Shown in pieces: positions 13,423-19,723 of a DNA stretch of 26,787 nt. The stretch lies in assembly GCA_964410625.1 (NCBI GenBank), contig CAYPHY010000057.1:1-26787 (forward strand), read 5' to 3'. Under the pieces are notes generated by a model, which made no database searches, had not been told where the DNA came from, and saw only the letters and a program-made list of their open reading frames with translations. Within the stretch, counting starts at the first letter, position 1. The number at the start of each line of letters is the position of its first letter. Both the position numbers and the translations under genes were made by a program. The stretch is from CAYPHY01 sp964410625. Lineage in GTDB: Bacteria; Chloroflexota; Anaerolineae; Promineifilales; Promineifilaceae.

Positions 13423-13646
13423 CGTCTGTAATCCCATCGTTGACCTATCGCCAGGTAGCCCGACGATTACGCAAATTAGGGTTCGAACTGTATCGCCAGG
13501 GTAAAGGGAGTCATGAAATCTGGCGGCATCCAGACGGCCGTTGGACAACAGTTCCCAATCACGGTAGCAAAGTGATTTCCCGACGTACGATGAAGTCCAT
13601 CTTGGATAGCATTGGTACGGATGGTGAAAGCTTCCGGTCATTATGA
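13419..13646 (+). CDS. hicA: HicA-family mRNA interferase toxin
   Basis: This 75-residue protein has the dsRNA-binding-like HicA fold: VARRLRKLGFELYRQGKGSH then EIWRHPDG. The key His in GSH is H32. The later VPNHGSKVISRRTMKSIL matches the conserved second half. It is a translation-dependent mRNA cleaving toxin held in check by HicB. The ATG overlaps the hicB stop as ATGA, so the pair is translationally coupled. All key residues are intact and the module looks functional. It is inserted between two housekeeping genes (fabI and metK). Confidence 0.88.
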   Translation: MTSVIPSLTYRQVARRLRKLGFELYRQGKGSHEIWRHPDGRWTTVPNHGSKVISRRTMKSILDSIGTDGESFRSL

Positions 13647-13691
13647 GTTATTTCCATTGAGTGGTCGAAAGGCGAATCGTAAGCGTAATAG

Positions 13692-13719
13692 TTGACAATT
13701 CAGGGTGGTTCGTTATACT
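13692..13719 (+). promoter_or_regulatory. Promoter of the metK riboswitch leader
   Basis: A perfect TTGACA (13692-13697) and TATACT (13714-13719) are separated by 16 bases and lie about 28 bases upstream of the aptamer P1 helix, as expected for a riboswitch leader. Confidence 0.75.
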
Positions 13720-13747
13720 CGACGGCCGTTACAAAATCTATATGTCG

Positions 13748-13859
13748 CTCTTATCAGGAGCAGTCGAGGGACCGGCCCGGAGACGCTGCAGCAACCCCCC
13801 AAATTTTGTGGGAAGGTGCTAATTCCGTCAGTAATCGTTTAAGCGCTGAAAGATAAGAG
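13748..13859 (+). promoter_or_regulatory. SAM riboswitch (SAM-I/S-box type)
   Basis: The P1 helix is CTCTTATC (13748-13755) paired with GATAAGAG (13852-13859). Between them are the S-box core words GAGGGACCGGCCC, GCAGCAACC and GGTGCTAATTCC in the canonical order, then GAAAGATAAGAG closing the aptamer. It binds S-adenosylmethionine, the product of MetK encoded directly downstream. The 3' strand of P1 extends into AAGAGGCA (13855-13862), which is complementary to TGCCTCTT (13887-13894). Without SAM this antiterminator forms; with SAM, P1 traps it and the terminator at 13888-13915 folds. It is therefore a transcriptional OFF switch. The rest of the 377-base spacer between hicA and metK is this leader. 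Confidence 0.93.
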
Positions 13860-13887
13860 GCAACTGTATGAATTGCCATTCATCCAT

Positions 13888-13915
13888 GCCTCTTGACCGT
13901 GTCAGGAGGCTTTTT
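13888..13915 (+). terminator. Riboswitch-controlled intrinsic terminator
   Basis: The stem GCCTCTTGAC/GTCAGGAGGC has 10 pairs, one of them G-U, and a 3-base loop, followed by TTTTT (13911-13915). Its 5' half overlaps the antiterminator pairing region, as required for a switch. Confidence 0.9.
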
Positions 13916-14023
13916 GTTATCTGCTGGCAGATATAAGCAACCTATAAGCAATCGACGATAGGCATTCATCGGCCAACGAGTTCTCTGTAAGGCGACGAAT
14001 TTAATACTTGGAGGTATTTGGAT

Positions 14024-15253
14024 ATGTCAACCACCTTTATGACCGCGCCCAGCTTGCTGTTTACATCGGAATCAGTGACAGAAGGGCATCCCGACAAGAT
14101 GTGTGATCAGATTAGCGATGCCGTGCTGGACGCTTTGTTAGAACAAGACCCCATGTCGCGGGTGGCATGTGAGACGGCGATCAAGACGGGTTTTGTTTTG
14201 CTGTTGGGTGAAATTTCGACCAATGGCTTTGTTGATTTCGATAAGCTGGTGCGTGGGGTTGTCAACGACATCGGCTTCGACAGCAGCGAGAAGGGCTTCG
14301 ACGGCGAGACCTGTGGCGTGCAGGCGGCGATTGCCAGCCAGAGCCAGGACATTGCCCAGGGCGTGGATCGGGCGTTGGAATATCGCAGCAATGGGGATAG
14401 CGACGCGGAGATCGAGGCGATTGGCGCGGGCGACCAGGGGATGATGTTTGGCTATGCCTGCGACGAAACAGACGTGTTGATGCCCCTGCCGATCCATCTT
14501 GCCCATCGTGTAACGCGGCGGTTGGCGGAAGTGCGCAAGAATGGGACGTTGCCCTGGGTGCGGCCGGATGGCAAGGCACAGGTGACGGTTGAGTATGGTT
14601 ATGGACGGCCGCAACGCATCCACACCGTCTTGGTCAGCACGCAACACGCCCCCGAAGTCAGCAATGACGAGATCCGCGAAGGGATCATCGAGCATGTGAT
14701 CAAGCCGGTATTGCCCGCTGATCTGACTGGCGACGATTTGCGCGTGTTCATTAATCCAACCGGCCGTTTTGTGGTTGGCGGGCCGATGGGGGACGCGGGG
14801 CTGACCGGCCGCAAGATCATCGTAGATACCTATGGTGGCATGGGACGGCATGGTGGTGGTGCGTTCAGCGGTAAGGACGCGACGAAGGTAGACCGTAGCG
14901 CGGCCTATGCAGCACGGTGGGTGGCGAAGAATATCGTCGCCGCCGGTTTGGCCCATCGTTGTGAAGTGCAGGTGGCGTATGCGATTGGCGTGGCGCGGCC
15001 GGTGAGCATCAACGTAGAGACGTTTGGCACCAGCCACTACTCCTCTGAGCAACTGGTGGAGTTGATTGACGCTCACTTTGACCTGCGACCTGGGGCGATC
15101 ATCCGTGATTTGCGGCTGCGACGGCCGATCTACCGCCCGACGGCCGCCTATGGGCATTTCGGCCGCGACGACATCGAAGCCCCCTGGGAGAGCATTGACC
15201 GGGCGGAGGTGTTGCGGGAAGCGGCAACTGCGTTCCAGCCCGCTTTTGCTTAA
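14024..15253 (+). CDS. metK: S-adenosylmethionine synthetase
   Basis: This enzyme of about 409 residues makes S-adenosylmethionine from methionine and ATP. Signatures are FTSESVTEGHPDKMCDQISD near the N-terminus (ATP/metal binding), the hexapeptide GAGDQG with MMFGYA in the middle, GGPMGDAGLTGRKIIVDTYG, and the glycine-rich GGGAFSGKD P-loop-like motif. The start at 14024 is chosen because GGAGG (14010-14014) lies nine bases upstream; a TTG at 14018 is in frame but too close. Expression is controlled by the upstream SAM riboswitch, giving direct product feedback. It is a single-gene unit closed by the terminator at 15277-15328. Confidence 0.97.
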   Translation: MSTTFMTAPSLLFTSESVTEGHPDKMCDQISDAVLDALLEQDPMSRVACETAIKTGFVLLLGEISTNGFVDFDKLVRGVVNDIGFDSSEKGFDGETCGVQAAIASQSQDIAQGVDRALEYRSNGDSDAEIEAIGAGDQGMMFGYACDETDVLMPLPIHLAHRVTRRLAEVRKNGTLPWVRPDGKAQVTVEYGYGRPQRIHTVLVSTQHAPEVSNDEIREGIIEHVIKPVLPADLTGDDLRVFINPTGRFVVGGPMGDAGLTGRKIIVDTYGGMGRHGGGAFSGKDATKVDRSAAYAARWVAKNIVAAGLAHRCEVQVAYAIGVARPVSINVETFGTSHYSSEQLVELIDAHFDLRPGAIIRDLRLRRPIYRPTAAYGHFGRDDIEAPWESIDRAEVLREAATAFQPAFA

Positions 15254-15276
15254 GCGATAGCAAAGCAAACATTTTT

Positions 15277-15328
15277 AGACCTCAGAGGTTTTCACGAAGC
15301 TTAATTTGCTGATCTCTGAGGTCTTTGT
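15277..15328. terminator. metK terminator, possibly bidirectional
   Basis: A perfect 11-bp stem, AGACCTCAGAG (15277-15287) with CTCTGAGGTCT (15314-15324), encloses a 26-base loop and is followed by TTGTTTA. The left side is preceded by AAAT/TTTTT-type sequence, so it may also stop the convergent DUF433 transcript. Confidence 0.8.
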
Positions 15329-15338
15329 TTATTACAAT

Positions 15339-15659
15339 TCAGTTAACCAGTTGCAATTCTCGGCGGACATTGGCGATTTTGCGAGAGAACACTGGATCGT
15401 GGGTGGTGTGTTGAAAGGCCTTGAACTGAGCACCCACATCACGTAGATAGGCGTCCATTTCAGGGCGATTGCTCAGGTAATACGCAATAGCACCGTAAAC
15501 CTGTTCCAGCGTAAGCACAGGGAAACACTCAGCAACGATGATTTCAGGCGAGAGGCCGTCCAGGAAGGCGAAGATAACGGACTCTAGTGAAACTCGTGAG
15601 CTGGTGAGCCAGTAACCTTGATCACGCTGTTCAACATATTGATTAGCTTGCTTATCCAT
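15339..15659 (-). CDS. DUF433-family small protein
   Basis: This protein of about 106 residues contains the DUF433 pattern YWLTSSRVSLESVIFAFLDG, then LSPEIIVAECFPVLTLEQVYGAIAYYL. The latter is a helix-turn-helix-like fold found in antitoxins paired with PIN-type toxins. The usual partner (a PIN or DUF5615 gene) would overlap or follow the stop at 15339. Here that side is the metK terminator, so the gene looks like an orphan. The ATG at 15659 is used; a GTG at 15680 with GGAG four bases upstream is an alternative. It is convergent with metK and divergent from the gene at 15784. Function is not known beyond likely DNA-binding or antitoxin ancestry. Confidence 0.72.
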   Translation of the reverse strand: MDKQANQYVEQRDQGYWLTSSRVSLESVIFAFLDGLSPEIIVAECFPVLTLEQVYGAIAYYLSNRPEMDAYLRDVGAQFKAFQHTTHDPVFSRKIANVRRELQLVN

Positions 15660-15783
15660 ATGCTCTAACTCGTCCTTCACTAAACTCCACTTTGACGATA
15701 CACTTGAATAGTACGCTAGTCAATAGCATTGCGTTTGGATATGTGACTTCAAATAAAGCACAAATTAGTATAAAATAGGCGAT

Positions 15784-16167
15784 ATGGATGTGTTTGCGGT
15801 TTCTTATGATGAAGTCTGGCAACGAGCGAAACGATTGCCGGTTGATGCTCAAATGGAACTGGCAGAAGCGTTAGTACATAATGTGCGTTTGAGGCTTGAT
15901 CCAGAGACAGAGAGCTCAGACTCACTGGGTCTTGTGCCGCTTCGTGGATTATCGGAGAGTGAGTTGCAGGTGTTAGCAGCGGCCGTTATATCCCCAGCGC
16001 GACAGAAAGTTTTAGGTCACCTCTTAGACAAGAACCAAGATCATACATTATCTGATGAAGAAGCTATCGAGTTAGACAAGCTGGTGGATGAGATCGATCA
16101 GGTGGCGTTGCTCAAGGCTCGTGCCTTATATACCTTAAGACTAAATAATTCAGTAGATATGCCATGA
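15784..16167 (+). CDS. Conserved small protein encoded with an HNH nuclease
   Basis: I do not know a function for this 127-residue protein. The first third (LPVDAQMELAEALVHNV) has the look of addiction-module component helices (LSPxERLELAEAL). The last third (LLDKNQDHTLSDEEAIELDKLVDEI, then QVALLKARALYTL) is a coiled, acidic helix pair. It has no membrane segment or Cys. The stop overlaps the HNH gene start as ATGA, so the two are translationally coupled and possibly form a toxin-antitoxin-like or regulator/nuclease pair. AT-rich sequence TATAAAAT lies only 8-15 bases before the ATG and could be a -10 box, in which case the message would be nearly leaderless. Confidence 0.6.
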   Translation: MDVFAVSYDEVWQRAKRLPVDAQMELAEALVHNVRLRLDPETESSDSLGLVPLRGLSESELQVLAAAVISPARQKVLGHLLDKNQDHTLSDEEAIELDKLVDEIDQVALLKARALYTLRLNNSVDMP

Positions 16168-16601
16168 GTGCATACATACCGGCGGGTTTAAGGCGGCAGG
16201 TAATAGCACGCGGCCGAAGCATGTGTGCTTATTGCCATAGCACTGAACGGCTGATGGGAGTTGATTTCGAGATTGATCATATTATTCCAGAGGCGCTTGG
16301 TGGGGAAACCAACCTAAACAACCTGTGTGTTGCCTGCCCAGCCTGTAATCGTTTCAAGGCTGCACGTCTAACGATTTTAGATGCTGATACCGGAAAACAT
16401 GTCCGCTTATTTCACCCTTTGCAGGATCAATGGCAAGAGCATTTTGCTTGGATGGAACATGGAACAATGCTGCGGGGTTTAACCCCAATTGGTAGAGTCA
16501 GCATTACAGCATTAAAAATGAACCGTGAAGGGATTGTGGAAGTTAGAAAGTATTGGGTTGCATTAGGATTGCACCCACCAACAGATTTAATTGCCGCTTG
16601 A
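16164..16601 (+). CDS. HNH endonuclease family protein
   Basis: This 145-residue protein is a stand-alone HNH nuclease. The zinc pairs C21-x2-C24 and C58-x2-C61 bracket the catalytic FEIDHIIPEALGGETNLNNL segment (35-54), which holds the metal/general-base H39 and the later Asn residues. ACNRFK completes the ββα-metal motif. All key residues are present, so it should be an active metal-dependent DNA nuclease. The C-terminal half (LFHPLQDQWQEHF to the end) is conserved in HNH proteins of this type but has no assigned role. It overlaps the upstream 127-residue gene by four bases. The ffh promoter begins inside its last codons. Confidence 0.9.
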   Translation: MSAYIPAGLRRQVIARGRSMCAYCHSTERLMGVDFEIDHIIPEALGGETNLNNLCVACPACNRFKAARLTILDADTGKHVRLFHPLQDQWQEHFAWMEHGTMLRGLTPIGRVSITALKMNREGIVEVRKYWVALGLHPPTDLIAA

Positions 16602-16626
16602 CTGAGTAAAGTCTCTAGGCTAAAAT
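16598..16626 (+). promoter_or_regulatory. ffh promoter
   Basis: TTGACT (16598-16603) and TAAAAT (16621-16626) have ideal 17-base spacing. The -35 box overlaps the HNH stop codon. Predicted transcription starts near 16633, so the hairpin at 16641-16673 is in the ffh leader RNA. Confidence 0.7.
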
Positions 16627-16640
16627 TCATACTCTTGTGG

Positions 16641-16673
16641 AACCTCCCACAGGGTGTTGCCCTGCGGGAGGTT
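16641..16673 (+). promoter_or_regulatory. Hairpin in the ffh leader
   Basis: AACCTCCCaCAGGG pairs with CCCTGcGGGAGGTT around a 5-base loop (13 pairs, one A-C mismatch). Flanking CATACTC/GAGTGTATG could extend it. The run after it is TTTGAG, too poor in U for a strong terminator. It starts about eight bases after the predicted transcription start and ends 23 before the ATG, so it may control ffh or stabilise its mRNA. Confidence 0.75.
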
Positions 16674-16696
16674 TGAGTGTATGGTAATAGAAAGTT

Positions 16697-18046
16697 ATGT
16701 TTGAAGCATTGGGCGACCGTTTGCAAACGGTTTTCGATAAATTACAAGGACGCGGTAAGCTGACGGAAGCGGACGTGGATGTTGCTATGCGCGAGGTGCG
16801 GCTGGCGCTGCTGGAAGCGGATGTCAACTTCAAGGTCGTCAAGGAGTTTGTCGGCCGCGTCCGTGAACGTGCCATCGGCCAGGAAGTGATGCGCAGCCTG
16901 ACGCCCGGCCAGCAGGTGGTGAAGATCGTCCATGAGGAGTTGATCACCACGCTGGGCGAACCGGGCCGCCTAAACCTGGGGGCGCAATCTCCGGCGGTGA
17001 TCATGCTCGTCGGCCTGCAAGGCGCCGGTAAGACGACGATGGCCGGAAAGCTGGCGTTGTATTTACGCAAGCAGGGAAGACGGCCGCTGATGGTTGCCGC
17101 CGACGTCTATCGTCCGGCCGCGATTGAGCAGTTGCAGACGCTCGGCCGCCAGCTCGACATTCCCGTTTACAGCGAAGGGGTGGATGCCAATCCGGTCAAC
17201 GTTTGTGCCAATGGCGTCAAACAGGCGGCCGCTAGTGGCGCGACGGTGGTGATTCTCGATACGGCCGGCCGGCTGACCATCAACGACATGATGATGGATG
17301 AGATCAAGGGCATCAAGCAGCGCGTCAACCCGATTGAGACGCTGCTGGTGGCCGACGCCATGACCGGCCAGGAAGCGGTGCGCGTGGCGACCGACTTCCA
17401 CCAGGCTGTCACGCTGACCGGGCTGGTGATGACCAAGGTGGACGGCGATGCACGAGGTGGGGCTTCCATCTCCATGCGCGAAGTCACCGGCGTGCCGATC
17501 AAGTTCCTGGGAACGGGCGAAAAGCTGAATGCCATTGAGGTCTTCCATCCAGATCGCCTTGCCGGGCGCATCCTCGGCATGGGCGATATGATGTCGCTGA
17601 TCGAAAAGGCGCAGTCGGAGATGGACCAGGAAGAGGCGCAACGGGCCGGACAACGGCTGGTCAGCGGCGAATTTGACCTGGAGGATTTCCTGAGCCAGAT
17701 GCAACAGATGAAGCGTCTGGGGCCGATTGGCAAGCTGATCGAGATGATCCCTGGCATGAACAAGATGGCCGGTGATGTAGACTTGAGCAATGCCGAAAAG
17801 GATATGAAGCGCATTGAAGCGATCATCCAATCCATGACGGCCGATGAACGGCGGAAACCGAAGCTAATCAAGGCCAGCCGCAAGCGGCGCATCGCCAGCG
17901 GTTCCGGGACTTCGGTACAAGAAGTGAATATGTTGCTGCGCCAATTTCAGGATATGCAGCAAATGATGAAAACCGTGCAGAAAAAGGGCCGCGGCCGTGG
18001 TGGTGGTGGCCTGGCCTCTCTGTTGGGAAATCGTTTTACAAATTAA
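16697..18046 (+). CDS. ffh: Signal recognition particle protein Ffh (SRP54)
   Basis: This 449-residue GTPase delivers nascent membrane and secreted proteins to FtsY. The N domain covers about 1-95. The G domain has the P-loop GLQGAGKTT (106-114), DVYRPAA (136-142), DTAGR (188-192) and TKVD (246-249) followed by GDARGG. The methionine-rich M domain (about 300-435) contains GEFDLEDFLSQMQQMKRLGP, IPGMNK and SRKRRIASGSGTS, the 4.5S RNA-binding helix-turn-helix. The length is normal. A Gly/Arg-rich tail (GRGRGGGG) closes it. It heads the ffh-rpsP-khpA-rimM block and has its own promoter at 16598. The start has only a weak AAAG upstream. Confidence 0.97.
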   Translation: MFEALGDRLQTVFDKLQGRGKLTEADVDVAMREVRLALLEADVNFKVVKEFVGRVRERAIGQEVMRSLTPGQQVVKIVHEELITTLGEPGRLNLGAQSPAVIMLVGLQGAGKTTMAGKLALYLRKQGRRPLMVAADVYRPAAIEQLQTLGRQLDIPVYSEGVDANPVNVCANGVKQAAASGATVVILDTAGRLTINDMMMDEIKGIKQRVNPIETLLVADAMTGQEAVRVATDFHQAVTLTGLVMTKVDGDARGGASISMREVTGVPIKFLGTGEKLNAIEVFHPDRLAGRILGMGDMMSLIEKAQSEMDQEEAQRAGQRLVSGEFDLEDFLSQMQQMKRLGPIGKLIEMIPGMNKMAGDVDLSNAEKDMKRIEAIIQSMTADERRKPKLIKASRKRRIASGSGTSVQEVNMLLRQFQDMQQMMKTVQKKGRGRGGGGLASLLGNRFTN

Positions 18047-18049
18047 GAA

Positions 18050-18136
18050 TAGGTTGAGACTAGGAGACTAGGAGATTAGGAGACTAAGAGATTAAGAACG
18101 CTCAAGGTCTCTTAGTCGCGCAGTCTCTCAGTCTCC
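18050..18136. repeat. GAGACTAGG/GAGATTAGG repeat, inverted
   Basis: The left half holds TTGAGACTAGG, GAGACTAGG, GAGATTAGG, GAGACTAAG and GAGATTAAG. The right half holds GGTCTCTTAGTC and GCAGTCTCTCAGTCTCC, the complementary sense. The transcript between ffh and rpsP would form a long imperfect hairpin. Same family as 3299-3362, 7014-7078 and 11512-11550. Confidence 0.85.
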
Positions 18137-18160
18137 AATTTTTGGAGTGAACAAAAAGAG

Positions 18161-18643
18161 ATGCTACGAATTCGTTTGAGCCGGACAGGCAAGAAAAAGC
18201 AAGCCAGCTACCGCGTGGTGGTGGCGGATGTGGATGCAAAGCGCGACGGCCGCATTGTTGAGCGGATCGGCCATTACAACCCGCGCACCGAGCCGCTGAC
18301 CTATGTCATTGAGGAAGGACGTGCGCTCTATTGGTTGAGCAAGGGGGCGCAGCCCAGCGACGCCGTGCGCCGTCTGCTGGAAAAGCAAGGGACGTATGAG
18401 CGTCTCGGCCGTCTCCATGGCGGTGAATCGCTAGATGCGCTGGTCGCGGAGTACAAGGGCACGGAGATGCCAGAAGCGGCGATGGCGGAGCCTACTCCGG
18501 CGGCAGATGTACCGGCCGAGATTCAGGCGGAAGTGGAAGATATGGCGGATGTGGAAGCGGCGGCGGCCGTAGCGGCAGTGGCCGAGATGGCTGAGGCGAT
18601 GGACGCTGAGGCATCGGCCGACACAACGGCCGAAGAAGAGTAA
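18161..18643 (+). CDS. rpsP: Ribosomal protein bS16 with long acidic tail
   Basis: Residues 1-83 are a standard small-subunit protein bS16 (LRIRLSRTGKKKQASYRVVV, RIVERIGHYNPRTEP, GAQPSDAVRRLLEK), which helps assemble the 30S 5' domain. Residues from about 88 to 160 form an extra tail rich in Ala and Glu with few basic residues (EMPEAAMAEP, EVEDMADVEAAAAVAAV, TAEEE). That tail makes the protein about twice the usual bacterial length of 80-90. Extended S16 proteins are known in some phyla, but their role is unclear. The tail is probably flexible on the ribosome surface. Translation follows a GGAG upstream; khpA begins 12 bases after the stop. Confidence 0.96.
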   Translation: MLRIRLSRTGKKKQASYRVVVADVDAKRDGRIVERIGHYNPRTEPLTYVIEEGRALYWLSKGAQPSDAVRRLLEKQGTYERLGRLHGGESLDALVAEYKGTEMPEAAMAEPTPAADVPAEIQAEVEDMADVEAAAAVAAVAEMAEAMDAEASADTTAEEE

Positions 18644-18655
18644 TAGGTAAGGGGC

Positions 18656-18901
18656 ATGAAAGAACTCGTCTCCTTTATTGTCGAGTCGTTGGTGGACTAT
18701 CCCGAAGAAGTGCAGGTGGTTGAGGTTCGCGGGCGGACTTCGACTGTCGTTGAGCTGGCGGTGGCTGCCTCCGACATGGGGCGCATCATCGGCAAGGGAG
18801 GGCGGGTGATCAACTCCATTCGCACGTTGGCCGATGTGCTGGCTGTGAAGCAAGGGAAGCGCGTCTCTCTCGAACTCTTAGAAGCCAACGAGCTACGATA
18901 A
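18656..18901 (+). CDS. khpA: KH-domain RNA-binding protein KhpA
   Basis: This 81-residue protein is a single type-II KH domain. The GxxG loop is in DMGRIIGKGGRVINSIRTL (residues 40-58), preceded by VELAVAASDMG. It binds RNA, and in other bacteria it partners KhpB/Jag and affects cell division and small-RNA biology. The place between rpsP and rimM is the conserved one. AAGGGG sits just before the ATG. Length and motif are normal. Confidence 0.95.
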   Translation: MKELVSFIVESLVDYPEEVQVVEVRGRTSTVVELAVAASDMGRIIGKGGRVINSIRTLADVLAVKQGKRVSLELLEANELR

Positions 18902-18904
18902 ATT

Positions 18905-18960
18905 TTCCGACACGAATAACACGAGCTACATGAGTGTTCGTGTTCATTCGTGCCACTCGC
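18905..18960. repeat. TCCGACACGAATAACACGA inverted repeat (imperfect)
   Basis: TCCGACACGAATAACACGA on the left is answered by TTCGTGTTCATTCGTGCC on the right. It is a relative of the better preserved copy at 22098-22160. It fills the khpA-rimM spacer and contains a GTG (18934) that extends the rimM frame by 13 codons but is unlikely to be used. Confidence 0.7.
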
Positions 18961-18972
18961 GTCAACAAAAAA

Positions 18973-19527
18973 ATGGCAGAGAAACGACGAGGTTCTGGCG
19001 ACGAGGCGGAAGAACCTCGTTTTTTAATTATTGGTCAAATCATTCGGCCGCATGGTGTTCGCGGCGAAGTGCGCGTCGTGCCACATACCGACCAGCCGGA
19101 GCGCTTTGGCTGGCTGAAGTCGGTCTATCTGGGGATTGATCGGCCGCAACTCCTGGAAGTGGAGAAAGTCCGCTATCACGAAGGGCAAGGGCTGGTGTTG
19201 TTGAAGTTGTCCGGTTTTGACGACCGCGACAAGGCTGATGAGTTGCGTGGGCAATGGTTGCAGGTGCGTGAGGAGGACGCCATCCCGCTTGAGGAGGGGG
19301 AGTACTTTCTTTACCAGTTGCAGGGGTTGGCGGTGCATAGTGATGACGGCCGCGACCTGGGGCATTTGCGGGAGATCATCGAGACAGGAGCCAACAATGT
19401 CTTTGTTGTACACGGGGCATTTGGTGAAATCTTGTTGCCCAATATACCAGAGGTCATCCTCGATATTGACTTCGCGGCCAGTTTGATGACCGTCCATCTG
19501 TTGCCTGGATTGGTCGAAGAATCGTAG
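18973..19527 (+). CDS. rimM: Ribosome maturation factor RimM
   Basis: This protein of about 184 residues assists maturation of the 30S head, probably by binding uS19. The N-terminal β-barrel begins with FLIIGQIIRPHGVRGEVRV (the diagnostic GxhxxxHGhxGE motif) after a charged 17-residue lead. The linker and PRC-barrel C-terminal domain contain GEYFLYQLQGLAVHSDDGRD and LPNIPEVILDID. The start is placed at the ATG 18973 because the in-frame GTG at 18934 lies in a repeat. The usual downstream partners trmD and rplS are absent here; repeats and dprA follow. The stop TAG is the beginning of the GTAGCGCGATTT repeat. Confidence 0.94.
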   Translation: MAEKRRGSGDEAEEPRFLIIGQIIRPHGVRGEVRVVPHTDQPERFGWLKSVYLGIDRPQLLEVEKVRYHEGQGLVLLKLSGFDDRDKADELRGQWLQVREEDAIPLEEGEYFLYQLQGLAVHSDDGRDLGHLREIIETGANNVFVVHGAFGEILLPNIPEVILDIDFAASLMTVHLLPGLVEES

Positions 19528-19671
19528 CGCGATTTTCCCAGATCGCGTCTTCCTACTGTTGGTGATGTCAGCGATTTAGGAAAATCGCTGTACTAGTTGT
19601 AGCGCGATTTTCCCAAATCGCGCCTTCCTACTAGCGGGGGATGTCAGCGATTTAGGAAAATCGCTGTACAG
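19524..19671. repeat. Two tandem 75-bp palindromic units, GTAGCGCGATTTTCCC family
   Basis: Units begin at 19524 and 19599. Each carries a first palindrome (CGCGATTTtcccAAATCGCG, one mismatch in copy 1), a variable middle (CTTCCTACT then 7-10 differing bases, GATGTC), and a second palindrome (CAGCGATTTaggAAAATCGCTG) ending GTAC. Copy 1 supplies the rimM stop codon. The duplication and the two hairpins per unit resemble REP/BIME-type elements. Confidence 0.92.
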
Positions 19672-19688
19672 GAAAAGAGTTGCTCCCC

Positions 19689-19716
19689 TTGACATCAGCC
19701 CCCGCCGTGATATGCT
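19689..19716 (+). promoter_or_regulatory. dprA promoter
   Basis: A perfect TTGACA (19689-19694) and TATGCT (19711-19716) are 16 bases apart. The expected start of transcription, about seven bases after the -10 box, falls on the ATG at 19724, predicting a leaderless dprA message. Confidence 0.7.
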
Positions 19717-19723
19717 CAAAACG

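Noticed and set aside
16641..16673. SRP RNA or intrinsic terminator upstream of ffh
   Set aside because: Too short for a 4.5S-like RNA with the GGAA tetraloop domain, and no U-tract for termination; kept only as a leader hairpin.
18934..18972. Upstream GTG start giving RimM 13 more residues
   Set aside because: The added codons are encoded by the ACACGAAT repeat and precede the family start; the ATG at 18973 is preferred.
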